A stretch of DNA of 64,000 nt from Gymnogyps californianus. Lineage: Eukaryota; Chordata; Aves; Accipitriformes; Cathartidae. Numbering within the stretch: position 1 is the stretch's first letter; each line of letters opens with the position of its first letter. The translations under genes were made by a program, and so were the position numbers. Below the pieces are notes generated by a model that saw nothing but the letters and a program-made list of their open reading frames with translations, did not search any database and was not told the origin of the DNA. This document shows, piece by piece, positions 1-12,140 of the stretch. The DNA is taken from assembly GCF_018139145.2 (NCBI RefSeq), contig NC_059480.1, positions 13,826,428-13,890,427 on the forward strand, read 5' to 3'.

Positions 1-2870
1 TATATTAATTTCCACCTAGGAATCAGTTACACTAAAATCCAAGTAGTAAAATGAAAATATAGGGTTTAATAAAAGTCTGATTGGCATTTCTTTTTCCTAA
101 TTCCTATATACCACTTGTGGCGTCAAGGAAACATACAGCTTTAGCTCCATTTTAATTACATGGATTTAAGAAAGCTGTTATTAAAACAGAACCTTCATGT
201 TTTTTCAGCTATATTGATATAATGGTGTTAGTATTGACTTAGCTTACTCCTTTGAGTATGTTATGAATGATTTGCCTCCTCATCTACACTTCTTTATGAG
301 ACAGGAAAGAAAATAAAACCAAACAAAAGACTCAGAGAACTCTATACAGAACTTAGACATTGCAAAACAGATTTTTTTTCCTATCTTATGGCCAGAAGAA
401 AGGGGAGAGGAGAGAGCGAGAGAAAGGATTAGCATAGGTAGATAAAAACCACTTCATTACCGGGAAAAGAAATTCTTTCCTGGATACTCATTAGTAACTT
501 TACAGTAGCAAGACATTAAACTAGTAGCAAAAACATTTACAAGAAAACATCCTTTTTCTTAAGAATATGTGGTCAGCCAGGCCATATGAGTTGTCAGCAT
601 GACTAATGTGATGGCACAATAGCTGATGTAACAGCAAAAGGAAAGACATCACTCTTCCACTTTAAAAACCTGATGATCTAGAAGATAAGTATCTTGTTCA
701 CAGGATTACTAAATGATTCTTCTAATGAAGACATTTATAAATATTTTGTTAAGAGTCAAAATAAAAATTACTTTTATTGTGCAAACCAAATGCACTTGAA
801 ACGAACCATATTGTCCCACAGTAAATTTTAGAAATTTTGTGGAGAATGCCTCGACTATAAAAGAAACAATTCAGTGTCACTAATCAGAAAGACATATCAC
901 CAGCATTGTGCTTTTGCTGTATAATGGGTCCATTTTGACTGATATTTCTGTCTTGCTAATTATACAGAACCAGCTTTCTGAGATACTTGGTCAAAGTGGG
1001 GTTGCCAAAGATATAGTTATGAATAATTTATTTTGGGAGTAGATTAAATTACACAATTTCATGCCACACTGTGCTGCAGGTGCCAGAAGTTTTTATGGCT
1101 CTAAGAAGGAATTTAGACAAAATTAATGGAAGAAAAATTAATACAGTACCATTAAAGACAAAGATAAAACTTCTAGCTCAGCAGATCTCTAAAGGTTATG
1201 GGGGAAAAAAAAATACACATACTTTCCATGATCTTCCACTTTAGAGGAAGCTTTTAGGCAGCTGCGTGTTCATTTTCAGAAAGATGAGGTTTTGATTATA
1301 AATAAATAAAATAGGACTTGAAGCATTTACCCATTGATATCAATTATTTTTTTCATTATTTAGTATTTAAATCCAATCTGAGATGTCATTGCACATTCAC
1401 TATATTGCTCAGCAAATATCTGAAAGCCAAGTGCCTTTCATGGGACTGTAAAGGTATAAGAGAAGCCAAATACATTGGTTTTTTTTTTAAAAGGTAAATA
1501 TGTAAACCAAGGTGGAGTCCGTATCTCTAACTAGTATCAGAGCCTAACTGGTGAAGGTCAACAGAGCTGCAAAATCCCTCAGGGAGGGATTCGACTCATT
1601 TTACTATATTTGAGATTAAACACCTAAGTAATTAGACAATTAGTTATCTAGGCTCTCTTTACAGTCAATGGAGGGAGCAAGGCAACCTCAGAAGGAGCTT
1701 GTACTGAAAGGAAGCTAAAAGATCAGCTGCTGAAAGTATCCATCTGCTGGTTACACGGGTGCTTAAATGATGGTTTCAGTTAAAGTTTTAACTTCTGGAC
1801 AAGAATTCAGTGAATAGATCCTGTCCTTTATGACTCCTTTCATGTCTAGTGCTCTCTGATCTGCTTAAGGAAGGGTTACCTGCAGGTACTGCTGCAGGAT
1901 CTGACCCAACTCTTAGTGACACCATGGGAGTCTTTAGGAAGTGCTCGGTGAGACTCAGACCGAGGTAGAGTCCATGCCTGAGTGCCTGCAGCTCCCTAAT
2001 GTAAAAAGAAAATCTTTGTCATTATTCCTTACGGGAGTGATACACAGCCTCTTACAAACTGAAAAGCCAATGCACATTTCTAATGCATTCTCAAAAGCAG
2101 ATCATTATGTATATCATTTTGTATAAACATAGTCATCGAGGGAATTTGGAATAGATTTATACCAACATTTTAATAAGTTTCATGAGAAAGAGGTTCATCA
2201 AATAAAAATAATGAATGATGGAATTAAAGAACCACTGAAAATTGCTAATGTGTTTAATCATCTCAACATCTATATTTATATATGACAAATTTGGATGATA
2301 TAGCGGGAGTAATTCTGTTTCAAGTCTCTGAGCAGGGATTGCATTTCAAGATACTTAACAAAAGCAAAGCCAGAGCTTGCCTAATCTGCAGGCAGACAGA
2401 AAGCAGAACTCTGTGACCATTTGTGTGAGGGCACTCGAAAGCCTCTCTGACATCCAGATATTCAGTTCATCAACCAGCAAAAGTCACATGCGAGCCAAAG
2501 AACGAATAATGAGACCTGGCTATGTAGAAAATAGAGAGGATGCACAAAAAAGTCGTAAGATGTAATAAACCCTGACATTTTTCTGTGACCTAGAACCACA
2601 CCTAAATGTCCTGCCCATTAAGCTAGTCACTTAGCTGTGCTCACAGGTGCCAAATCCAACAACACATACACAAAGGACCCAGGCAAATACGGTTAACTCA
2701 GTCTGGGCTGTAATCCTGAAAACCTCTGCTCAATTGCCTCGCAGCACTGAGGGTTTCTAAGGACAAAAACAAGATCATCATTTCTGACCTTTGTGTTTAC
2801 CACATGATTATCATTCTTTTTCTTTTGCTTTGACTCACAGTATCTCATCTCTCTATCTTAAGCAGGACTA
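1..2870. other. Single-copy AT-rich DNA, nothing recognised
   Basis: No repeat, RNA gene or supported exon seen. Open frames here are about 60 codons and lack coding texture. Confidence 0.6.
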
Positions 2871-3093
2871 CTCTACCTTGAAAAGAAACAAAGATGCCGC
2901 CAGGGAAAGCGCACAGAAGATGCGGTTGCCAGGAGCAGAGCTCCCTGGCTGGGAGCATCACCTTGCACATCAGCACTAGCCCCGTCTCTGGGTCCCCAGG
3001 CCTGTGTGAGGATGTGACTCACACCATCTCCCTCCAAATCACTTACCTAAGTGCAATTTTTGTATTCTTTCAGACAAACACATCTGCAGACAC

Positions 3094-3113
3094 AGCAGTC
3101 CAGCTGGACTGCT
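3094..3113. repeat. 20-bp perfect palindrome
   Basis: agcagtccag is followed immediately by its reverse complement ctggactgct, with no spacer. The centre is a CAGCTG E-box. Confidence 0.9.
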
Positions 3114-4922
3114 AAAACCCTGGTTTGGCCACCATGAACAAAAATTTCCAATAGGAAAAGATTTCCAGAAGTAAAAAGATGACATTTCTAAGGAAACACG
3201 GTCTTGTTGGAAGACTCTGTCCTGAGGCCTCCATCCCTTTTTCAGGTCATGGTCCTCTCCTGCCCTGTCCCACCACCAGGCTAACGTCACCTCCCGCTGT
3301 ACGCAGCTCACCCTTATTCCCAGCCACAGGAGGAGAGTGGCCGGTTCCAGAACTTCCAAAAAAACTTTTGCCTGCTCTGCCTAAAAAAAGCTAGCTGGGG
3401 TGAGCAAAGGTAAGAAAATCTGCAAATAGAAATCTTGAGCAGAGAACCCGGACACGTCAAAGGCGACGAGGCTGCGTGGTGGCCCTATTTATAACTGACC
3501 ATATGGCAATTGATTTCCTGTTGCTCACACAGGGCATATCTGTGACTCCAGCCTCTGTGCTTCTTCCCACCTTGCTCTCTTGCCAGGTTTATTTATACTT
3601 TTCCCCAGCTCTGAAGGCAAATCAAGTTAATTGGCAATTACATGAGATTAAGCAAAATAACTAAAAGAATAAAGAAAGAGGGAATACAATGCTCTGATTC
3701 ACTGTGCATCACTCTCCATGGGAGCTGTGAAACAACATGATAGTTATTCCTGCACAAAGCAAGGAAGCCTCTACATTTTCTGCTGCATGCGGGACTGAAC
3801 AACAGTGCAGGTTTATACCTATGTTACTATTCAAATGTCCATTCTTACCCAAAGTTTCACATAACTTTCCATTAAAGCTGACATCTCAATTTGAGACACA
3901 CTTAGCACCCCCAAAACTAAAGAATCATCTTAAATGCCTGCCAATTTTGCAACTGCATGACAAAAGAAATAACAAATTAAATTATTTTTTTATTGAACAC
4001 TGTGCAATATTAGTCCATTTGGAATAGAGATAAGGAACTAAAGAGCCAAAAAGGCCTTTCTAGTCAATGATCTAAGATGAAGAGATGCCTGGGGGAAAGA
4101 GACAAATTTGGAGTGTAGGAAATGAAAAACAATTAGAAGAATTAAAATAATTGTATTTTCCATGAGGGGAAAATAGAGATATGGGATAAATTACTAAGAT
4201 GGGTTTCTAGAACAAACAGTGCAGCATTCAAAATGGTAATAATAGTGTTTCAAGTACAGCTATGAGAAAACCTGCTTAGTGAGCATAAGCCCAACTTAAA
4301 AAAATTCTAATCACAAATTTGGTGAACCTAGGGAGAGGTTAATTAAGGCTAGCAGAAACAAAGAGGGTAAGGGCAAGGCCTACTGCAGCAGTTCCCTCCA
4401 CCCTCTCAAAATTTCCAGCAACTGGAAACAAAAGAAAGACTGCAGCAAGGGAGGTAACGAGTGCAGAAGAGGGGAGAAAGCAACATTATCATGTTCCCTT
4501 GTCCTACACTTAACCCATCTCCCAACAAGACTAAGTGATGCAATCTGCACGGGGCATCTGTGGATGCAAACATTTTTATGAGCTACAATTCCTTTCAAAA
4601 CATGGTGTTGCTTTGCTAATTAGTAAGAAGATAAACATTTCTGACAGGTGAAATATATTGTTATACTGTTAATTGAGTTGCACAGAATAAATTGGACAAA
4701 GTAGTATATGCTCTCTTTCTCTCTAGGGCTGTTCAATCCTTTCATTTTTTGCTTCCCTAAACACTAAAAACAGGCTGAGAATCAAAGAACAGCATCCTAC
4801 AGTGTAGGGTCCTAGTGCTTAAGCTGGTTTCCTTCAAATCTCCAATCCATTTACCTGCAGATCAAAAGTATGTGCTACTCATGTCTTTTCATCATATGCA
4901 ATAAAAACCCTTAGAGAGATTT

Positions 4923-4941
4923 AAAAAAAAAAAAAAAAAAA
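4923..4941. repeat. Poly-A run of 19
   Basis: Uninterrupted A19. There is no retroposed body or target-site duplication beside it, so it is a simple homopolymer. Confidence 0.9.
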
Positions 4942-5504
4942 GTCCAGAGAATGATCCATCACTGTCTAATGCAGGTTGCCCTCTTCAAAAGTACTCAGTC
5001 TTGCCTGCTTTTAAAAGCTGGGACGTTGCACTATTACACAGATAGCAGACCTCAGCCAGGTATCAGTTTCTCAATTCCTTCTCTACAAAGATACCAGTCA
5101 GAATAATCTGAAATATTATGTACAGCAGTACTTGCAGAAATAGCCAAGACTCTGTCTTGGAGACAAAATAGCCCAAATCCCCACAAGTTTGGTAATACTA
5201 AACTCTTAGCTGACAGTAGCTATGTCTGAAGTACCAAATATCAAAACACATTAAAATCTCACCTGTAGACCGCATCAGTTAGTGCTAGGAGCTCAGTCTC
5301 ACCACTGCACATGTTTTAGAGGGGGCTACTTTGGACTAGCACCTGCATACTCCAGAGGAACACCAAGAGGAGGGGACACCAGCAGAACCAGCTTTTCCAT
5401 CTGCACAGGCTGCCAGGGACACTTCATAAGGTGTCATCCTTATGTTTCGCTCTCCTATTTCTGTTACTGCAAATTTCTTTATCACTTACTTATTAGTCTT
5501 TCAC

Positions 5505-5735
5505 TGTGAGCCCATTATTATCACAATTAAGGGGGAGATCAGAAGAGTTAATTAGTTGATAGCTTGTTCACCACTGCTTCAGCATTGTCAACTTCCTGGC
5601 TTCAGTTTATTTGATTCACCAGTTCATGATGGCACGATTAGTAACAGGTTTGAACATTACATTTGTAAAGTCCAAAATCAGAAAACATAAAAATACCAAG
5701 GGAATCATATAGCACTTATTTATATTTCAAGATTT
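5505..5735. promoter_or_regulatory. Conserved-element-like block
   Basis: Repeat-free AT-rich stretch with gagttaattagttgatag and a high density of ordered 6-8-mers typical of conserved non-coding elements. Judgement by texture only. Confidence 0.2.
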
Positions 5736-6889
5736 TAAAGCCACTTTTATGAAGTGGCTCTTTTGGAAGACCTGGTTCAGTTTTCTCCCACTGATTTAGA
5801 AAAAAATAACAGAATAAAGTGTCTCGATCCACAGTAGCAAAGCAGAAGTTAAAAACAGAAGGTTCTGCTGTCCTTTTCAAGTCCTAAGATTAATTGCATT
5901 TTCATAAAGATTTTTATGCTCCATTCACCCTATATCCCTTTGCCTTACCTCCTCATCCTGAGAGTTTTAATAAATGATTCATTCTTACTAATTCAGCCTT
6001 GCCAGCTTTCTCTTGGTACATAATAGTTCAGTACTTAATGCAGTATAAGAGAGTCTCCGCTAGCCAATTTGATTAGTCATAGCCTCATCTTTGCTTACCA
6101 TGCTATTTTTCATTTTTTTTAAAGTCATCTGGAATGTATTCCCTGCTCTGGTTCATGCTGTGTTGCTTTGTGTTGGAAATCCTGAACAAGGCATACTTTA
6201 TTTGTAAAATGCTGGAATGGCCTAGCATTAACCAAATGCTGCAAGCACTGAGCTTTACACTTTATTTGAACTTTACTAACAACTTTAAAGCCAGCTGCAC
6301 TAACTCCCTGAACCATCCCTTTCAGTAAATCATATCTCCAAGAGTGCAGACCCACTCCAGCACCATGTACAGGACCGTAGCAAGCTCCACTGTCCTGTAA
6401 GTCTCCAGAATTCACTGCCACATTACCAACCAACTTAGGCCTTGTGTTCCCTCAAATCTCCCCATCTCTTTCAGAAAAAGTGCTCCTTAGGATTCCTCTC
6501 CTCCTCAAGTACTCCATACCTGTTTCAGATAACTTTTTTTTTTTTATGGTGAAGTTTTGTTTTTCTAAGAAAAGTCTCAAGTTGTTGTAGGCTTACCTGC
6601 AAGTTTCATTAAAAGATTAGATGCTCATTCTTCCTAGTCGTTACTGAGGATGTAAATGAAGATAAAAACATAATGTTGATCCCTGCAGTATAGTGTTACT
6701 CCCTCTCACTCCCTTAAAAAAAAAAAAACTAAAAATGTTGTGTTGTAGAAAGAAAAGGCCACATACCATTTATCTAGTCAGTACATCCATTTTGTGTTTC
6801 AAGGTTTCTGAAAAAAGGCTGCAAGGATGGAAGGATCTCACAGGTTTATTACATTTGTCAGATGGCCAAGTGTCACCTCCCTAAGATAG

Positions 6890-7095
6890 TTTCACCTGTT
6901 TTAATTGCTTGTTAGTTAAGCCAACCTGCCTTCAGCTACAAGAAGATTTTTATTGTAATTAAGATAGGCATGGTTACTTAATGCCAGAAAAATGTACATT
7001 TACAGAATGTGCTATCTCCTCAGTTATAATAAACCAGAGAGATTTGATCATAATTAACCTAAAAAGGCTATTCATAGAAAAGGGCCCAGTTGTGA
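6890..7095. promoter_or_regulatory. Conserved-element-like block
   Basis: Contains ttttaattgcttgttagtta, tattgtaattaagatagg and gatcataattaacc, which are three homeodomain-type cores in 150 bp. No repeat and no frame of note. Confidence 0.2.
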
Positions 7096-7492
7096 TCTGA
7101 TTAGTCTAAAATTCTTGGGCCAAATTAAAATATCTTGTAAAGTATCGATTGAGTTGTTAACATAATTTTTATCTTTCTCCCTACTCTCCACTGTTTTTTG
7201 TACCTCAACATACTATTTTTAAAATTAATTTTATCTTGTTTTTCCCCCTCCAAAAGACAAAATATCATTGAATAATATATTTACATACTAAAGCACTAAA
7301 CATAGACTTTTGCAAAATGCCTGGGAACTGACTATAACTTTCATATAGCCATTATTAAGTGAGTGTAGACTACAAATCTTTGCACATTGAATTCTAAGTT
7401 GACTTCTACTCTGCATCCCATTGAAATTGAGGGGGGTGTATTTGTGAGTCAGTCATGATGAAGCTTGGCCCCAAAGAGGTAAAGAATAAGGA

Positions 7493-7565
7493 TTAAATCC
7501 TGATCTCACTGAAGTTAATGGCAAGGCTGTTCTTCACTTCAGTGAGTTCAGGATTTCACCCTAGG
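7493..7565. repeat. Ancient palindromic interspersed repeat (hairpin-forming)
   Basis: Two 21-bp arms, 7495-7515 and 7536-7556, are reverse complements with one mismatch and are separated by a 20-base loop. The wording (aatcctgatctcactgaag ... cttcagtgagttcaggat) matches a degenerate family seen widely in bird, turtle and crocodile introns, with a 'cattgacttcaatggg' core and a 'caggatttggccc'-like end. I do not assign a Repbase name. It looks like an old MITE-type element. Confidence 0.6.
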
Positions 7566-10060
7566 TCATATGGCAGAATTTTAGCCTCTATTTGAGGAGA
7601 AAATGAATTAACTGTCACATGCCAGACAGATGAACATAAAGCAAATTAATCTGTAACCAGAAAACAAGCCACAGGGAACATCACCATCACACACAGCTCC
7701 ATACATCACAAGACCTTCTGTTCAGTATGAAAGCTATCAAGGTGCCTCTTTCTCCCTCCAGTTCCATAGTCTAGAAGCCTCCTTTGAACCAGATCAGTCT
7801 CTGCTGCCAATTCCTTTTCCGTGAAGGAAGTCCAACTGCAACATCTCCCTGATTCTTGATTAATTAACAGGCTATCCTGCATACTCATGATATGTATTAC
7901 ATGTAGAAGTGGGCTCTGGCACGGGTCCAACCCAAAGTATAGGAAGCTGAGTGAAAAATTCTCACCAGTAATAAAAACAGTTAAGGTAATGGAGCTTTTC
8001 AAAAAAGGAAAACATTTCATTTTCACTTTACATTTTTCTTCAAAACAGATGGATATTTTGAATGTGAATAAATACTAGAATGGGTTGAAAAATGAGCATA
8101 TCTTACTAAGAAACTTTAAAAAAAGGTTTTGCACTATTCAACCTTTGAAAAAATTAAGTCCAAAATTTGTCAGTCCACCTTGGATGACATTGCAAAATGG
8201 TTTTAAAGAGCTAACTCACATATCTCTGAATAGTCCATCCTGGAATACTATAAATCAGAAACTATTTCCAATACTGTTAACAAAGATGAAAATCACACTA
8301 AACTGTATGCTACTCTGGTAAGGCAATAAACTTCTAAGAGTAGGGTGAATGCCACAGAATTAACTCTTATTTATGGGCCTTCTAAAAGTGAAAACTAGAG
8401 TTGGACAACTGGCCATAAAGTATCAGTGAAATCTATTAATCAGCAACATGTGGCGAGGCTGCGGAGCAGGCAGTGCTCTGCAAGGCTTTATTTTGCTTGG
8501 TTTTCACATGTCTTTTTACTCTTTCCTTTCCGTGTGCATCAAAACTTGATCTATACTAAGCATTATTTAAATAGATCAAATTCTGTTCTCTCTCTGTTGG
8601 CCTTAACATTCCTGCAAACTAAGGAAAATAAATGTGGAACGGGGGAGATTATTATGACAACTCCCACACTCCATTAAATTCTCTCAGGAAAATATGAAGT
8701 GTGATAAGACAAACGGACTGAAGAAAATGGTCTAAAACCAGAAAGTGACTAAAAGCAAATGGTACAGCAATAGGCAGCCTGTGAAACCCATCAGCATTTA
8801 CGGGACAGCCTGCTCCACACAGGACCAGGGGAAAGGTGTACAGTTACACATTGCTGATTCACCAGATGTTTCAGCCCCCTGCACACCACACGGGCAGCGA
8901 GAGTGGAAGGTAAGTTGAGGCTTTGGACAGCAGAAACCCAGCTTGCCCACACTGTGGCCTTTGCTGTTTTGCAGCGGGTGCGGAGCTGGGAGCAGGCTGG
9001 GAGCAGGACCCAGCTCCATCCCTTTATCCTTGCTGAGACCTCCCTGCCTCTGGAGGATCCTCCACCGAGCAGCTGTAAACAGACGCCAACTCCTTTGCAC
9101 CTCTCAGGCAACACAAAGGGATCAAAAGTGGGGCAGGAAATCTGGCTGTGGGCCTCTTGTTCACGCTTAACATGTCTTTTTCTTTTTCTTTCTTTCTTTT
9201 TTCTTTTCTTTTTTTTTTTTTTTTTTTTTTTTGAACAATGACAGGATTTTTAGGACTGGAGACTCGTCCAAATGGTGTCAGAAAAAGGAAAGGTTTTGAT
9301 TACAGTTAGTTATCTGGCACTATCTATTTAGAAATGTCTGAACAAATAACTCCAATGTCAGATGCTCTAGTTCTGGCAGAGTAAAGAAATACGATTAGAT
9401 CTGGCTGCCCAGATGTCCCAACGTTGAGAATAATATTTTTAAGCACGAACTCATGTACTGCTGCTGTCATGTACTTCAATAGACTTATTTTGTTCTCATG
9501 AGCTATAAATTGTAATAAAATTGAACCAGATTAATGGTTGTAACTGGCCTTTCTTCTGTCATACATTATTTCAACAGAAGACAAGGGCCTTTATGGGTAC
9601 AGACCTGAGTTCTTCATCCCTGTGCTAACCTGCAGGCACTGGTCATTGCACCCTTGCAGAACTATCCACAAATAAGGGCTCCTAGTTTCTATTTCTTTCC
9701 ACTTCTTTGATGGCACATTTCCTACTGCCATATGGTGTTTTCTACTTATATTTATGAAATATACTTTTATGTATAAATATATTTTATATATAAATATACA
9801 AACCTATAAATTTCTTCATATTGTCATTTTCAATTATTTTCACCTGCTTTCATTCCTTTTCATTTCTAGGACCATTGGGATGGCAACAGCTCCTATCATA
9901 CAGTTTTGGATCTTTTCCAGTTATTTTTGTGCTGGCAGTTTGTTTCAGGCGAAGCTCTGTGCACTGGTTATGTTGGTGGTGTTGCGCTTATGAAGTTCTC
10001 ACTTTTATTTACAAAAGCAAGTGCTTGAATATAGGTGACAATGTAGATCATTTCCTTTTT
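7566..10060. other. Single-copy DNA with GC-richer 8.8-9.15 kb block
   Basis: The 8.8-9.15 kb block is open in three frames and has a donor-like ggaag/gtaagt (8910) and an acceptor-like ttgctgttttgcag (8976). They are only 66 bases apart and codon-position GC is flat, so no exon is called. Confidence 0.5.
9175..9232. repeat. Pyrimidine tract ending in T22
   Basis: (TTTC)-rich stretch followed by an unbroken run of about 22 T. It lies directly after a 300-bp GC-richer block and accounts for the phenylalanine-rich tail of the open frame that runs into it. Confidence 0.9.
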
Positions 10061-10061
10061 T

Positions 10062-10447
10062 CTGATTTAAAGAAGATAGCTTTATTTGAAAAAGCACTTG
10101 AGGATATCTGTTTTTCCAAAGGGTTATCTGTACTTGTTATTCATTAAAAGTAGAGACAAGCTCAAGACACGGAAGCAGGGTGTCTCATTTTTTCCTAAAT
10201 TTTGTGCTATTTAGACCTGAGTTTCAGCTTTATACGCCCATCAGAAATGAACACCGAGAAAGTAGTTTTGACAGTAGGTGAGTGAAGCTCTCCAGTAAAA
10301 AGTTTCAGCCAGATTGCTTTTCCCTGAAATGAATACGCAAAAGGCTGCTTTCGCTTCCTCTTCAAAATCGTTCACAGGGGTCTCATTATTTGCACAGAGG
10401 TTTATATAATTGCACCCACTCACATGATTTCAAAAACTGTTTTTTGT
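10062..10447 (-). CDS. Possible terminal exon downstream of the 11.2-kb candidate
   Basis: On the minus strand a long T-rich tract ends in TATACACACAG, a strong acceptor. Joined in phase 2 to the candidate exon at 11162-11385 it gives eight further codons and then a TGA at 10420-10422. The rest would be 3'UTR, with AATAAA on the minus strand at 10081-10086 (a second at 10004-10009). The intron would be about 0.7 kb. A strong donor-like ATCAT/GTGAGT just before the stop means it could instead be a 24-base micro-exon. The coding part is too short to show periodicity, so support is phase and signals only. Confidence 0.22.
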
Positions 10448-11161
10448 CTGTGTGTATAAAAAAGAAGAAAATAAATATTTTAATCTTTTATATTTTCTTA
10501 ATGTCTAGCAAGAAAGTTCAATTACAGCCTCTCTACTTATAAAAATCATACAAAGGCTTCAAGTCTCAGCATGTTCCTGCAGTAAAGTGCAAACAATCTT
10601 GCGGTTACAAAGGCTACTTTGCTGAACCTCATTCCTTCTTCTCTCTCTCCCACCAGCTGAATAAATGAGAGACATATTTAGCAGCTTCAGTAGAAACTAT
10701 TTTCTCATGCTCCCACTAACAAATCAGGGCAAGAAATGACAGTAAGTCACAGAATAGGAGCAAAGTATACAGAGAAAGAAGTAAATCAGAATTGATAAGG
10801 GAGGATGAGATAAATAGGGAAAAAAAGAAAACCCAAACCCTAAATTCAGGCAGCACATGAAATCTGAGCAGCATATACAGAGCAGACAAAGAGATGGTAG
10901 AGAATCAAAAAAATTAATGCATTACAATCTCTTTAAATCAGATTGTTTTCATTCATAATCATATTAGAGGAACAGAAAGTAATGGCAATAATATGTTTTT
11001 TTAAATTAGCTTTTTTCCATTATTCCAGATTGTTCATCCAGTACATGGTAACACAGCACAGAGAGAAAACTACAAAAAAAGCAAGCCACAATGCTCTAAC
11101 CCAGGCACTGACTTGATGAGGAAAAATCACTTGTCATGAACAAAAGTTACTAAAATCTCAC

Positions 11162-11385
11162 AGTAGAACACTGTATTTCTTCTTATGTTTTGGTTCAGGT
11201 TCATATCTAAACAAGATAAAATCTTTGCAAAGCACCTCCCGAATGCAGTCTGTGCTGGCGGCACCTTGCAGCTTCAGGAGGGCGACTGGGGTCTCCCCGT
11301 CCAGCAAAGCTCTCGCCAAGTCCTGCGGCAACTGCTTCAGGGAGTGCAGTTTCTGGAAGTCATTGGTTAACTTCCTATCAAACAG
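11162..11385 (-). CDS. Candidate internal coding exon, unidentified protein
   Basis: A sharp GC rise in AT-rich DNA contains a frame open for 74 codons on the minus strand. Hand-counted GC at codon positions 1/2/3 is about 56/32/65%, a clear three-base periodicity. The acceptor side reads CTAAC, a T-rich tract, then GTGTAAAG. The donor is ACT/GTGAGA, with a poor exon-side base. Phase is 0 in, 2 out; read unspliced, a stop follows at once. The predicted peptide is helix-like: residues 13-33 are leucine-rich, there is a CIREVLCKDFILF segment, and the end is basic (KHKKKYS). I do not recognise the family. The mirrored plus-strand frame shows the same periodicity and could itself be a terminal exon: acceptor ttatgttttggttcag at 11184-11199, stop near 11368-11370 and AATAAA at 11404. 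Strand is therefore a preference, not proven. A decayed pseudogene is also possible. Confidence 0.38.
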
Positions 11386-11739
11386 CTTTACACATTTGCA
11401 AGAATAAAAAGTTAGTCAAAACTAACATCGCCCCATGACAGCCCCCAGCAACTGCTATCCAGATGGATGCTGCTATTTACTGTGTGGCCCAAGGAGCCTC
11501 CCCAGCCCCTCCCCAGCAGCAGATTGCTTTCTGGTACTTGCTCTTTTTGATGGCAAGGAAGAAAATGACATCTAACATGTCTTGAATTAGAATGACTAAA
11601 GATTTTCCCCAAAACACTGCATTTAAATATATACAGGTCTCATCCAAAAATGATACAATTCAGGTTTGATTTCTATGACCTTTACTACAGGCAATAAAAT
11701 TCAGACAGAAGACAGGGTGAGGTAGACTGTCCTAATTGC

Positions 11740-12140
11740 TCCGCATACCCACAATTAATCTGTAGCCTCACTACCTGGGTTTAATTTGCGGCAGAAGCTA
11801 CCTCACCGCATCAAAGACAGTGATTCACCTCTCCACTAATCAAAATTTGAAGAGCTACTACCAATAGTAATTAGAGAGCTAAGGCCGATCATCATGCAAC
11901 TCAGCATTAATTAAACAATATTATAACAGTTTTCATTCAGCTCACTGAGTGCACCAGGAATTTAGCCAGAAAGAGTATCACGGATTTTAACTACTTTTCC
12001 AGAAATCTTTTGCTCCATGTAATTAAACCCCTTCAGTCCCTCAGTAACCGCAAAATTCAAGCCCCTTTCATTGTTATACGATGAAGAACAGTGAACATTC
12101 ATACTCATTTGGATGATTCGCCCTTTTAATAATGATTAGG
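11740..12140. promoter_or_regulatory. Conserved-element-like block (possible enhancer)
   Basis: Complex single-copy sequence with no simple repeats. It includes gcattaattaaac and agtaattagag (homeodomain-type TAATTA cores) and ataatgattag. Base texture resembles deeply conserved non-coding elements. This is a pattern judgement; no alignment was possible. Confidence 0.25.

Larger units (their letters stand above)
2871..5504. other. GC bump (2.88-3.35 kb) then single-copy DNA
   Basis: The first 470 bp is GC-richer and open in several frames on both strands. On the minus strand a consensus donor (TTAG/GTAAGTG) at 3041-3050 sits after 21 open codons that would be phase-compatible with the 11.2-kb candidate, but no pyrimidine tract precedes them. 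The remainder shows only the A19 run. Confidence 0.5.

Noticed and set aside
6597..6647. 47-base minus-strand segment with strong acceptor (ACATCCTCAG) and donor (GCAG/GTAAGCC)
   Set aside because: All three frames contain stops, so it cannot be an internal coding exon; a lncRNA exon cannot be tested here.
8860..9100. Donor gtaagt at 8910 and acceptor ttttgcag at 8976 as a plus-strand intron
   Set aside because: The intron would be only 66 bases, and GC by codon position in the flanking frames is flat.
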